A stretch of DNA of 64,000 nucleotides, taken from NCBI RefSeq assembly GCF_014174375.1, contig NZ_JABEQE010000002.1:310001-374000 (forward strand), given 5' to 3'. Position numbers and translations under genes: made by a program. This document shows positions 1-7,707 of the stretch, piece by piece. The notes beneath the pieces were generated by a model, which was given only the letters and a program-made list of their open reading frames with translations, was not told the origin of the DNA and did no database searches. This stretch comes from Gluconacetobacter asukensis (GTDB taxonomy: Bacteria; Pseudomonadota; Alphaproteobacteria; Acetobacterales; Acetobacteraceae). How positions within the stretch are numbered: the first letter of the stretch is position 1; each line of letters begins with the position of its first letter.

Positions 1-1
1 C

Positions 2-406
2 GCCAGCCCGCCGCCTGCCGCCCCGCCAAAAGCCGAACCCACGCCACCTCGGCGGCAGGTCAGGCATCTGGATGCCGAGACCCTGCAACTGGCGCGCGTC
101 CATTTTCGCGGGCTTCAGGCGTCCGACCCCGCCGACAGCTATCTGTACCACATCACGACCGAAGAAAATGCCGACGCCATGCTGCGCGACGGCCTAGCCA
201 TGAGCCGCCGCCATCCTCTGCTGCTGACCGAGCGGGGCGGCGTGCCCTACTGGCTGTCCCTGGTGGCTGATGACGATGATGCCAGCGAAGCCGATATCGC
301 CGTGCTGCGCATGAAGCGCTTCATGATCGACGATCTGATCGAGGACGATCCGGATTCGACGCGCAGCTCGGGCAGCCCGAGCTACTTCCTGACCGGCAAC
401 ACCTGA
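2..406 (+). CDS. Hypothetical protein, C-terminal part (5' end outside window)
   Basis: The frame is open from the left edge and closes at TGA 404-406, leaving 134 visible residues. The visible start is Pro/Ala-rich and looks like a linker. After it comes YLYHITTEENADAMLRDGL, and the tail is acidic and ends in a Ser-rich stretch. The pattern aromatic-H-x-T, then a leucine-x-x-G-L, resembles the opening strand-helix of ADP-ribosyltransferase-like folds such as KptA and DarT. That likeness is only suggestive, because no further catalytic motif is visible. The gene ends 22 bases before the asparaginase start, so the two may be co-transcribed. No function is assigned. Confidence 0.6.
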   Translation, partial: ASPPPAAPPKAEPTPPRRQVRHLDAETLQLARVHFRGLQASDPADSYLYHITTEENADAMLRDGLAMSRRHPLLLTERGGVPYWLSLVADDDDASEADIAVLRMKRFMIDDLIEDDPDSTRSSGSPSYFLTGNT

Positions 407-428
407 CCCCCGAGGACGACACCCAGCC

Positions 429-1427
429 ATGGAAACAGCAATCGCCGAGATCGAACGCGGCGGCCGCGTCGAATCCCGCCATGCCGGTATCGCCGTGGTG
501 GTGGATGCCGATGGCAACGTGCTGTTCGCGCTGGGCGACATCGCGCAGCCGACCTATCCGCGCTCGGCGGTCAAGGCCTTCCTGGCCCTGCCGCTGGTCG
601 AAAGCGGCGCCGCCGACCGGCTGGGGCTGGACGACGAGGAACTGGCGCTGGCCTGTGCCTCGCATAACGGCGAGCCGGCCCATGTCGCGGTCGCGGCACG
701 GATGCTGGGCCGGGTGAGCCGCGACGTCGCCTGCCTGGAATGCGGCACCCACTGGCCGACCCATGCCGATGCCGCGCACGCGCTGGCCCGCTCGGGCGGC
801 GCGCCCAATGCCCTGCATAATAATTGCTCCGGCAAGCATGCCGGCTTCGTCTGCCTGGCCTGCGACCGGGACGAGGATCTGGCGGGCTACATCCAGCCGG
901 CCCACCCGATCATGCGCGAGGTCACGGCGGCGCTGGCCGACGTGACGGATGCAGCCCATGGGGAGGACAATCGCGGCATCGACGGCTGTTCGATCCCCAC
1001 CTACGCCATCCCGCTGCGCGCCCTGGCCCATGGCTTCGCACGCTTCGGCACCGGCCACGGTCTGGGCCCGGAACGCGCGCGCGCGGCGGCACGGCTGCGC
1101 ACCGCCGTGGCCCGCGCCCCCTTCATGGTCGGCGGCAGCGGGCGCTTCGACACCGTGCTGATGCAGGCGCTGGGATCAGCCGTGTTCAGCAAGATGGGGG
1201 CGGAGGGCATCATGGCAGCCAGCCTGCCGGAGCAGGGGCTGGGCATCGCGGTGAAATGCCATGACGGCGCCCCCCGCGCGGCCGAAGTCGCAATGGCCGC
1301 CCTGCTGACGCGCTTCCTGGGCCCGGAGACCCGCGACCACACGGTGCTGCGCGATCTGGCGACCCACGATATCCGCAACTGGAACGGAATGACGGTCGGC
1401 CGCGTCCGCGCTGCCGCCTTCATCTGA
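429..1427 (+). CDS. ansA: L-asparaginase II family protein (Rhizobium AnsA type)
   Basis: A 332-residue protein of the asparaginase II family (PF06089), which hydrolyses L-asparagine to aspartate and ammonia in the cytoplasm and is unrelated to E. coli AnsA/AnsB. Family blocks are visible in order: PRSAVKAF (Ser46, Lys49), ASHNGEP, HNNCSGKHAGF (Cys133), GIDGCSIPTYAIPL (Cys187) and GSGRFDT. The Ser-x-x-Lys pair and the two cysteines match the active-site and zinc-site residues described for the R. etli enzyme with a small shift in numbering, so the protein should be active. The length is normal. It lies 17 bases before the deformylase-like gene on the same strand, which suggests one transcript. 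Confidence 0.88.
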   Translation: METAIAEIERGGRVESRHAGIAVVVDADGNVLFALGDIAQPTYPRSAVKAFLALPLVESGAADRLGLDDEELALACASHNGEPAHVAVAARMLGRVSRDVACLECGTHWPTHADAAHALARSGGAPNALHNNCSGKHAGFVCLACDRDEDLAGYIQPAHPIMREVTAALADVTDAAHGEDNRGIDGCSIPTYAIPLRALAHGFARFGTGHGLGPERARAAARLRTAVARAPFMVGGSGRFDTVLMQALGSAVFSKMGAEGIMAASLPEQGLGIAVKCHDGAPRAAEVAMAALLTRFLGPETRDHTVLRDLATHDIRNWNGMTVGRVRAAAFI

Positions 1428-1444
1428 TCCCAAGAGGCGTCCGA

Positions 1445-1957
1445 ATGACCGCGCGCCCGATCGTCATGTTTCCGGACCAGCGCCTGCGCCAGGCGGCGGA
1501 GCCGGTTACACTCTTCGACGCGGCGCTGCGCACACTGGCCGCCGACCTGCTCGACACGATGCGCGCCGCCCCCGGTATCGGCATCACGGCGCCGCATATC
1601 GGCGTGGCACTGCGCGTCGTGGTACTGGACCTGCGCGACACATCGGGGCCCCGGACCTATATCAATCCGGAGATCATCTGGACGTCCGACGAGACGATCC
1701 GGCATGAGGAAGGCAGCGTTTCCATGCCGGGCGTCATCGAGCAGATCGAGCGCCCGGCCAAAGTGCGCGTACGGTACCAGGATCTCGATGGCCAGGAGCA
1801 TATCGAAGAGTCCGAAGGCCTGCGCGCGATCTGCCACCAGCACGAAATCGACCAGCTGGACGGGATATTCTGGATCCAGCGCCTCTCCGCCCTGCGCCGC
1901 AATCGGCTGGTGGCACGTTATGAGAAGATCCTGCGCGCCACAGGACAAAGGCGGTAA
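1445..1957 (+). CDS. def: Peptide deformylase-like protein with degraded metal site
   Basis: A 170-residue protein with the full peptide deformylase fold pattern. Active deformylases remove the N-formyl group from nascent proteins using a metal held by a Cys and two His. Motif 1 reads GIGITAPHIG (44-53; usual GxGLAAxQ). Motif 2 reads EEGSVSMPG (88-96), with Ser91 where the metal-binding Cys is normally found (EGCLS). Motif 3 reads QHEIDQLDG (132-140), with Gln137 where the second metal-binding His of HExxH belongs. Two of three ligands and the motif-1 Gln are therefore replaced. I infer a deformylase paralogue that is inactive or has a changed function; a catalytic copy should lie elsewhere. 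A repeat copy starts 8 bases after the stop. Confidence 0.85.
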   Translation: MTARPIVMFPDQRLRQAAEPVTLFDAALRTLAADLLDTMRAAPGIGITAPHIGVALRVVVLDLRDTSGPRTYINPEIIWTSDETIRHEEGSVSMPGVIEQIERPAKVRVRYQDLDGQEHIEESEGLRAICHQHEIDQLDGIFWIQRLSALRRNRLVARYEKILRATGQRR

Positions 1958-1964
1958 AGAAGAT

Positions 1965-2085
1965 CTTCTTTTGTCTTCCGAAAAAGAAGCAAAAAGACTT
2001 TCATTCGTTTTGGGCCATCGTATGGCCCAGCAAAAAACTCCCGAACAGATCAAAAGTTTTTTGGTTCTTTTTTCCAAAAAAGAAC
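1965..2085 (-). repeat. Dispersed ~120-bp nested-palindrome repeat, copy 1 (minus orientation)
   Basis: One of nine related intergenic elements. The left end is the palindrome-like CTTCTTTTGTCTTCCGAAAA variant also found at 24432 and 56503, and the right end is GTTCTTTTTTCCAAAAAAGAAC. The core carries the smaller palindrome GGGCCATCGTATGGCCC. It fills the gap between two convergent genes, the deformylase-like gene and the ECF sigma gene. Either A/T hairpin could act as a terminator. Confidence 0.9.
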
Positions 2086-2090
2086 AAAGA

Positions 2091-2978
2091 TCATAATCCC
2101 GCGCGAATCCTCCGCAACTTGTCAGGATTGCGCACGACATAAACAGCATTAACGCGCCCCTCACGACATGTCAGGGTCGTCACCTGCGGCAGACCATCAT
2201 CCTCCAAGGTGACGAATCCCGGCTCCCCGTTGATCGGCCCCCGATACAGAACCGGCGGAACCCGATGCTGGCGCTTACGGGCCAGACCAACGAACAGGCG
2301 GCTGACTTTCTCGATTCCGTCAATGATTTTCCGTGCGGCGGGCCGAATGCCGCCGCCATCGGACACGAAGCGGACATCCTGGCTCAAGAGGGTGCGCAGG
2401 GCTGCTTCGTCCCCCAGGCGGGACGCCTGAAGAAACGCCTCGGTCAGTTTCCGGCCGGCCTCCCGACCCATAGGGTGTCGGATATCGGGCTGCCTGAGAT
2501 GTTTGCGGGCACGAGACGCCATCTGGCGGCAGGCGGCTTCGCTCCGCTGCAATAACTCTGCCAGTTCATCAAACGGCATTTCGAAAAGATCGTGCAGGAT
2601 AAAGGCTGCGCGCTCGGCCGGCGACAGGGCCTGAAGCGCGGACAGGAATGCCATGGACAGATCCTGTTCATGCGCATGCAGCCGGATCTGGGGCGCATCC
2701 TGCGTGTCCAGAACGGGTTCCGGCAGCCATGGCCCGACATAGTGCTCGTATCGGTGCGCGGAAGACCGCAGCCAGTCCAGGCAGAGCCGCGTCACCACCC
2801 GGGTGAGCCAGGCGCGGGGATGATCGATCGTGTCGGGTCCGGCGGCATGCCAGCGCAGGAATGCATCCTGCGCCAGATCCTCCGCGACCGACAGCGATCC
2901 GGTCATACGATAGGCAATGCCGATCAGGTCCGGCCTGATCGCGAGAAAGCGGGCCGTCGTCTCGGCGACGTCAGCCAT
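2091..2978 (-). CDS. ECF41-family RNA polymerase sigma factor (SigJ-like)
   Basis: A 295-residue ECF sigma factor. Sigma region 2 (about residues 8-75) includes YRMTGSLSVAEDLAQDAFLR, and region 4 (about 105-160) includes LSPAERAAFILHDLFEMPFDE and a helix-turn-helix. The C-terminal extension (about 170-295) has an SnoaL/NTF2-like fold with the ECF41 hallmarks WLPEP in the linker, DGGG and NPDKL near the end. In this group the extension takes the place of an anti-sigma factor. The gene overlaps the 3' end of the carboxymuconolactone decarboxylase-like gene by 8 bases, the usual ECF41 partner arrangement. The promoter upstream of that partner matches the ECF41 consensus, so the pair is probably autoregulated. 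Confidence 0.9.
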   Translation of the reverse strand: MADVAETTARFLAIRPDLIGIAYRMTGSLSVAEDLAQDAFLRWHAAGPDTIDHPRAWLTRVVTRLCLDWLRSSAHRYEHYVGPWLPEPVLDTQDAPQIRLHAHEQDLSMAFLSALQALSPAERAAFILHDLFEMPFDELAELLQRSEAACRQMASRARKHLRQPDIRHPMGREAGRKLTEAFLQASRLGDEAALRTLLSQDVRFVSDGGGIRPAARKIIDGIEKVSRLFVGLARKRQHRVPPVLYRGPINGEPGFVTLEDDGLPQVTTLTCREGRVNAVYVVRNPDKLRRIRAGL

Positions 2979-3429
2979 GCTGGCCCGCTGACGGGCGCGG
3001 CTGGGCGCGGAACCCGATGGCGATGCGGTTCCAGTGATTGATCATGCCGATGACAAGCGTAAGCTGGACGACCTCCTGATCCGTGAAATGCGCGCGCAGG
3101 GCATCGAAATCCGCGTCCGGCGCATGCGTCTCGGCCACGAGCGTCAAAGCCTCGGCCCACGCCAGGGCCGCGCGTTCCCGGGGCGTATAGAAGGCAGTTT
3201 CACGCCAGGCCGGCAGCAGGACGACCCGCCGCATGTCTTCGCCCGATTTCTTCATGATCGCGGCATGCATATCGAGGCAGAAGGCACAGCCATTGATCTG
3301 CGAAACCCGCATCTTGACCAGTTCGATCAACGTGAGGTCGAGACCCGAGGATGTGAGAGCCTCTTCAAGCTCCAGCATCTTGCCCAGAAGGGCGGGAGCG
3401 GTCGCAAGATAGTCCAGTCGCGGGGTCAT
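2971..3429 (-). CDS. Carboxymuconolactone decarboxylase/AhpD-like protein, ECF41 partner
   Basis: A 152-residue alkylhydroperoxidase-like protein. The signature INGCAFCLDMHA (about 50-61) holds the redox CxxC and downstream His of the AhpD core, followed by a helical tail and HWNRIAIGFR. Proteins of this kind reduce peroxides or act on small organic substrates in the cytoplasm; the substrate is unknown. I chose the ATG at 3429 because it follows GGGA at a suitable distance and sits just downstream of an ECF41-type promoter. The frame extends further upstream only through unlikely sequence. It overlaps the sigma gene by 8 bases, so the two are probably translationally coupled. Confidence 0.88.
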   Translation of the reverse strand: MTPRLDYLATAPALLGKMLELEEALTSSGLDLTLIELVKMRVSQINGCAFCLDMHAAIMKKSGEDMRRVVLLPAWRETAFYTPRERAALAWAEALTLVAETHAPDADFDALRAHFTDQEVVQLTLVIGMINHWNRIAIGFRAQPRPSAGQHG

Positions 3430-3460
3430 GATCGTCGTCCCTGTAAGCTGTTTGCCATAA

Positions 3461-3487
3461 GACGAAACAGGAGAGGGGTTTGTGACA
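3461..3487 (-). promoter_or_regulatory. ECF41-type promoter
   Basis: On the minus strand the sequence reads TGTCACA, 16 bases, CGTC, ending 31 bases before the ATG of the carboxymuconolactone decarboxylase-like gene. Both blocks match the published ECF41 consensus (TGTCACA at -35, CGTC at -10). This supports autoregulation by the sigma factor encoded immediately downstream. Confidence 0.75.
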
Positions 3488-3502
3488 TGCCACCGTGAAC
3501 CC

Positions 3503-4468
3503 TTATGCGATGAACGTCTCCGCATACAGCGCCAGCACACCACCCACATCGACATCCACCGCGACAGCACATGGCGACGCGTCCTCCCAGGCTGGAGCAG
3601 GTGGCCCCGGCATGCCCACCGGCTTCTGGATCGTCTGCCCATCGGCCAGCCCACCGCACACCACCCGGACCGGCCCATGCCGCAGGGTGAACAGATGCGG
3701 CGCCAGAACCTGGATCACCGCCAGGCTGTCATGGGCGAAAATGCCGGCCAGCCCGCGCGAGCGTTCGTGGAAGCCCTGATAAAAACGCGACACCGCGCGC
3801 AGGAAGGCACCATCCGGCCCGCCCCGCTCCGCCAGCCGATCCAGATAGGCGGCGTCCATCACCACCTGCTGCGTCACGTCCAGTCCCAGGACAGTGACCT
3901 TCCATGGTGCGGTCATCACCAGATCCGCCGCCTCGGGGTCCGACAGGATATTGGCTTCGGCGACCGGCGACACATTGCCGCCATGGCCATGCGTGCCAAA
4001 CGCGCCGCCCATCAGACTCACGCCAGCCACCAGCCCGGCAATGGCGGGATCGTGCTGCAGGGCCAGCGCCAGATTGGTCAGCGGCCCGATAGCGATCAGC
4101 GTAACCTCGTGCGGATGGGCACGTACCAGATCGACGATCACCTGCCAGGCAGGACGCGGATCAACCGCGCGGGCCAGTTGCGCCGGCGGCGTCAGGTCGC
4201 CCAGCCCGCCCGGTCCATGCACATGCGGCACCCCGGCCCCCGCCGGGCGTACCAGCGGCGTGGCCGCGCCCTTGCCCACCGGCACACCCAGCCCCAGCCG
4301 CTCGGCCAGCCACAGCGCATTGTGCGTGACGGTGTCGATATCCAGATTGCCATGCACCGTGGTCACGCCCAGCAGGTCGAATTCCGGCCGCCGGGTCAGG
4401 AAACACAGCGCCATCGCGTCGTCCACGCCGGGGTCGGTGTCGAAGATGACTTTGTGCCGATGTGTCAT
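3503..4468 (-). CDS. Inosine-uridine-preferring nucleoside hydrolase family protein
   Basis: A 321-residue nucleoside N-ribohydrolase, which splits nucleosides into base and ribose for salvage. The calcium-binding signature FDTDPGVDDAMAL is at residues 9-21. Further family blocks are GVTTVHGN, LIAIGPLTNLALAL, SLMGGAF, EANILSDPEAA and AGIFAHDSLAV, the last carrying the catalytic-region His-Asp. No signal peptide is visible, so it is cytoplasmic. The ATG at 4468 follows a GAGGG. The gene is isolated between the ECF41 pair and repeat copy 2. Substrate preference (purine, pyrimidine or other) cannot be read from the sequence. Confidence 0.9.
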   Translation of the reverse strand: MTHRHKVIFDTDPGVDDAMALCFLTRRPEFDLLGVTTVHGNLDIDTVTHNALWLAERLGLGVPVGKGAATPLVRPAGAGVPHVHGPGGLGDLTPPAQLARAVDPRPAWQVIVDLVRAHPHEVTLIAIGPLTNLALALQHDPAIAGLVAGVSLMGGAFGTHGHGGNVSPVAEANILSDPEAADLVMTAPWKVTVLGLDVTQQVVMDAAYLDRLAERGGPDGAFLRAVSRFYQGFHERSRGLAGIFAHDSLAVIQVLAPHLFTLRHGPVRVVCGGLADGQTIQKPVGMPGPPAPAWEDASPCAVAVDVDVGGVLALYAETFIA

Positions 4469-4485
4469 GGGGGGCCCTCAAGGAT

Positions 4486-4605
4486 GTTCTTTTTTGCAAA
4501 AAAGAACCAAAAAACTCTGCTTCGTTCAGGGACATCATATGTTCCCAGCACAAGGCTCCTGAACGGATAAGAGTCTTTTTGCTTCTTTTTCTTCAGAAAA
4601 AGAAG
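4486..4605 (+). repeat. Dispersed nested-palindrome repeat, copy 2 (plus orientation, inverted core)
   Basis: It begins GTTCTTTTTTGCAAAAAAGA and ends with the CTTCTTTTTCTTCAGAAAAA palindrome. The arms match the other plus-oriented copies, but the core (about 4523-4564) reads GTTCAGGGACATCATATGTT and then CAGCACAAGGCTCCTGAAC. That is the reverse complement of the core in copies 6, 7 and 9. It lies between folC and the nucleoside hydrolase gene, both on the minus strand, 9 bases past the folC stop. Confidence 0.9.
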
Positions 4606-4613
4606 ACCTTAAC

Positions 4614-5927
4614 TCAACGAGCGACCCAACCGTCCTGCGCCAAGACAACCCCCGCCAGATACAGGCTGCCGCAGATCACTACCCGCCCCGGACCATCCGC
4701 CCCTTCGGCCAGACGCGCCAACGCGGCCCGCACGGTGGGGCCAGGGATGGCGCGGCCCGAAGACGCCGCCACGATCGCCTCGACCGGCAATGCCAGATGC
4801 TGGCCGGGCTCGGCCACCGCCTGGACGCTGGCGGCCTGCTCCAGCAGGGGGGCGAGAAAGCCCGTGGCATCCTTGGTCTGCTTCATGCCAACCACCAGAT
4901 GAACCGGACGATCGGACCAGCCGGCCAGCATGTCGGCCAGCGCATGGCCGGCACCGGGATTATGCCCGCCATCCAGCCACAGTTCCCAGCCGGGCGGCAG
5001 CAGGGCGGCCAGCGCGCCATCCAGCCGTTGCAGACGGGCCGGCCATTCGGTGTGGGCAATGCCTGCCCAGGCCGCATCCGGCACTTCTAGTCCGCTAGCC
5101 CGTAACGCAGCCACCGCGAGCCCGGCATTGTCCACCTGATGCGGCCCCGGCAAACCGGGAGCCGGCAGGTCCAACACGCCCTGCGCGTCCGCATAGCGCA
5201 GGCCGCCTGGTGCCGGCGCGATCTCCCAGTCCACGTCACGCACCAGCAGGCGCGCACCGCATTCCGCTGCCTGGGCCCGCAAAACGGCCATGGCCTCGGG
5301 TGCCTGATAGCCGGTCACCGCCGGCACGCCGGGCTTCATGATCCCGGCCTTCTCGGCAGCGATCGCGGCCAGGCTGTTGCCCAGGAAAGCCTCGTGATCC
5401 ATCGAAATCGACGCGATCGCGCAGGCAGCGGGCCGTGCGAGCACATTGGTGGCGTCGAAACGGCCACCCAGCCCGACCTCGATCACCGCCAGACGGGCAG
5501 GATGGTGGGCGAACAGGACGAAACCGGCGGCAGTCAGAACCTCGAATACCGTGATCGACGCGCCGTCATTGACACGCTCGACCTCCTCCAGCACCGCCAC
5601 CAGTTCGTCGGTCGAGACGATACGACCGGCAACGCGGAAGCGTTCCGTCACATCCACCAGATGCGGCGAGGTCATGACATGCACCGGCCAGCCGGCCGCC
5701 TCGCCGATGGCGCGCAGATTGGCGCAGGTACTGCCCTTGCCATTGGTGCCGGCAACGTGGATCACCGGCGGCAGATGCTGTTCCGGATGGCCCAGGCGCG
5801 CGAGCAAGGCCTCCAGCCGGCCTAATGACAGGTCGATCAGGGCCGGATAGAGCTGGTTGAGCCGCTCCAGCACCGCGCCGGCACGACCGACGAATTCCGG
5901 CCCCAGCGCCGTCGGCGAGGTCGCCAT
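4614..5927 (-). CDS. folC: Bifunctional dihydrofolate synthase / folylpolyglutamate synthase
   Basis: A 437-residue Mur-ligase-type enzyme that adds glutamate to dihydropteroate and to folates, using ATP. The P-loop is VIHVAGTNGKGSTCAN (about 54-69). Other blocks are TSPHLVDVTERFRV, VIEVGLGGRFDATNV, SISMDHEAFLG, KAGIMKPG and LDGGHNPGAG, the ADP-binding Mur domain motif. The ATG at 5927 was preferred over one at 5963 because the latter lies inside accD; the chosen start is 8 bases beyond the accD stop. accD-folC adjacency is common in proteobacteria. It is the last gene of the trpB-trpA-accD-folC series, with repeat copy 2 just after its stop. Confidence 0.93.
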   Translation of the reverse strand: MATSPTALGPEFVGRAGAVLERLNQLYPALIDLSLGRLEALLARLGHPEQHLPPVIHVAGTNGKGSTCANLRAIGEAAGWPVHVMTSPHLVDVTERFRVAGRIVSTDELVAVLEEVERVNDGASITVFEVLTAAGFVLFAHHPARLAVIEVGLGGRFDATNVLARPAACAIASISMDHEAFLGNSLAAIAAEKAGIMKPGVPAVTGYQAPEAMAVLRAQAAECGARLLVRDVDWEIAPAPGGLRYADAQGVLDLPAPGLPGPHQVDNAGLAVAALRASGLEVPDAAWAGIAHTEWPARLQRLDGALAALLPPGWELWLDGGHNPGAGHALADMLAGWSDRPVHLVVGMKQTKDATGFLAPLLEQAASVQAVAEPGQHLALPVEAIVAASSGRAIPGPTVRAALARLAEGADGPGRVVICGSLYLAGVVLAQDGWVAR

Positions 5928-5934
5928 CGACGGA

Positions 5935-6813
5935 TCAGGCCGCCGGGCGGAGCGGCGTTGCACCCTGCCGATGGTTGAGTAGGCCGATCAGCCGGCCCAG
6001 CATGGCCGGCAGGTCGGCGCGCTTGGTCACCATGTCGATCATGCCGTGATCCAGCAGATATTCCGCCCGCTGGAAGCCCTCGGGCAGCTTCTCGCGCACC
6101 GTATCCTCGATCACGCGCGGGCCGGCGAAGCCGATCAGGGCATTGGGCTCGCTGATCTGCACGTCGCCCAGCATGGCGAACGACGCCGTGACGCCGCCGG
6201 TGGTGGGGTTGGTCAGCACGACGATATAGGGCAGGCCGGCATCGCGCAGCATCTGCACCGCCACCGTGGTGCGCGGCATCTGCATCAGGCTGATCATGCC
6301 CTCCTGCATGCGCGCACCGCCCGAGGCGGTAAAGACGACCAGCGGCGCCTTCTGCAGGATCGCCAGCCGCGCCGCCGCCACGAAGGCCTCGCCCAGCGCC
6401 GCGCCCATGGTGCCGGCGATGAATTCGAACGCCATCACGGCCACCACCGCGTCATGCCCGCCGATCTTGCCGTGGGCCACGGCCATGGACTCGTCCAGCT
6501 GCGACTTCGCGCGCTCGTCCTTCAGCCGGTCGGTATAGCGCTTGCGGTCGCGGAACGAGAGCGGATCGACCACCACCTTGGGCAGGTCGATCCGCGTACA
6601 GGCGCCCTCGTCGAACGTCCAGGCAAACCGCTCGGCCACCGTCGCGCGCATATGATGGCCGCAATGCGGGCAGACATTCAGGCCCTTCCGCAGGTCCTTC
6701 ACCAGGATCATCTGGCTGCAGGATTCGCAGTTGGTCCACAGATTGTCCGGCACCTCGCGCTTGAGCAGACCGCGGATCTTGGGGCGGACGTAATCGGTCA
6801 GCCAGCTCATCAC
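5935..6813 (-). CDS. accD: Acetyl-CoA carboxylase carboxyltransferase subunit beta
   Basis: A 292-residue beta subunit of the carboxyltransferase that moves the carboxyl group from biotin to acetyl-CoA in the first step of fatty acid synthesis. An N-terminal four-cysteine zinc ribbon (NCESCSQ and CPHCGHH, about 28-54) is followed by the crotonase-like core, with FTASGGARMQEG, TNPTTGGVTASFAMLGD and GFAGPRVIEDTVRE. Length and motifs are normal. It needs AccA, which is not in this window. It sits 116 bases downstream of a methyltransferase gene that interrupts the usual trpA-accD junction. Confidence 0.95.
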   Translation of the reverse strand: MMSWLTDYVRPKIRGLLKREVPDNLWTNCESCSQMILVKDLRKGLNVCPHCGHHMRATVAERFAWTFDEGACTRIDLPKVVVDPLSFRDRKRYTDRLKDERAKSQLDESMAVAHGKIGGHDAVVAVMAFEFIAGTMGAALGEAFVAAARLAILQKAPLVVFTASGGARMQEGMISLMQMPRTTVAVQMLRDAGLPYIVVLTNPTTGGVTASFAMLGDVQISEPNALIGFAGPRVIEDTVREKLPEGFQRAEYLLDHGMIDMVTKRADLPAMLGRLIGLLNHRQGATPLRPAA

Positions 6814-6929
6814 ATCACTCCATCACACAAGGCGCACACGGGCCCCCGGAAACCCGCCTTCTTACAATCAGGGTCCTGGAAAGGCCAGATGGTTCTCTGG
6901 TTACAGCAGACAAGCGTGAAGAGGGAAAT

Positions 6930-7685
6930 TCAGGCCGGCTCAGCCAGGAAGCGCGCGACGTCCAGCATGAAGCTGCCGTCTTCTTCCACCCCGAACAGCC
7001 GAATGACCTCTTCCGGCGCCGCCTGCTGCAGCGAGCGGATCGCCGCAACCCGCTCCGGCGGCGTCTTCGTCCGCGCCACCCAGCTTGCGAACGCCATACG
7101 CAGGCGATGCGTGCCCAGTTCCCGGACGGCGAAGCCCGCCCCGGCCAGCAAGGCCGCCCATTCCGCGACCGCATAGTCACGCACATGCGACACGTCACGC
7201 AGCAGTTCCAGCGTCTGCAACCAGCTATCGCCCAATGCGGATGCAGGGGCCGTCACGTCGATGAACAGGGCGACACCCGAGGGTGCCAGCACACGCCGCG
7301 CCTCGCGCAGTCCGGCAGCCGCGTCGGTCCAGTGATGGGTCGTGAACCGGCAGAACACCGCGTCGAACCCGCCATCCTCGAACGGCAGACGTTCGGCGGG
7401 GGCACGCACCGTCGAGATATTCGACAGGCCCCGCCGGGCCGCCTCCTGCGTCACGGCATCCAGCATCTGCTGGGTCAGGTCGCAGGCCACGACCTCCGCC
7501 ACATGCGGGGCCAGCCGGTAACTGACATGGCCACCGCCGCAACCAAGATCCAGCACGCGGCGCAATCCCTTGCCCGCGACCAGCCGCTCGATCGCCTCCA
7601 GGTCCGCTCCCTCGGCATGGACGGCGCTGGTCACGTAATCCGGGGCGCGGGTGCCGTAATGCTGTGCGGCGTAGGGCTGGGTCAT
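6930..7685 (-). CDS. Class I SAM-dependent methyltransferase (UbiE-like)
   Basis: A 251-residue methyltransferase with motif I VLDLGCGGGHVSYRLA (about 44-59), an acidic residue at VVACD, motif II/III PFEDGGFDAVFCRFTTHHW (about 100-118) and the post-motif VLAPSGVALFIDV. This fits the family that includes UbiE and other small-molecule methyltransferases; the substrate is unknown. It lies 22 bases after trpA on the same strand and before accD, so it is probably part of the trp-acc-fol transcript, although none of those pathways needs such an enzyme. The ATG start gives a normal-length domain with a C-terminal helical extension. Confidence 0.85.
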   Translation of the reverse strand: MTQPYAAQHYGTRAPDYVTSAVHAEGADLEAIERLVAGKGLRRVLDLGCGGGHVSYRLAPHVAEVVACDLTQQMLDAVTQEAARRGLSNISTVRAPAERLPFEDGGFDAVFCRFTTHHWTDAAAGLREARRVLAPSGVALFIDVTAPASALGDSWLQTLELLRDVSHVRDYAVAEWAALLAGAGFAVRELGTHRLRMAFASWVARTKTPPERVAAIRSLQQAAPEEVIRLFGVEEDGSFMLDVARFLAEPA

Positions 7686-7707
7686 CTTGCGATCCTGCAG
7701 AACCCCC

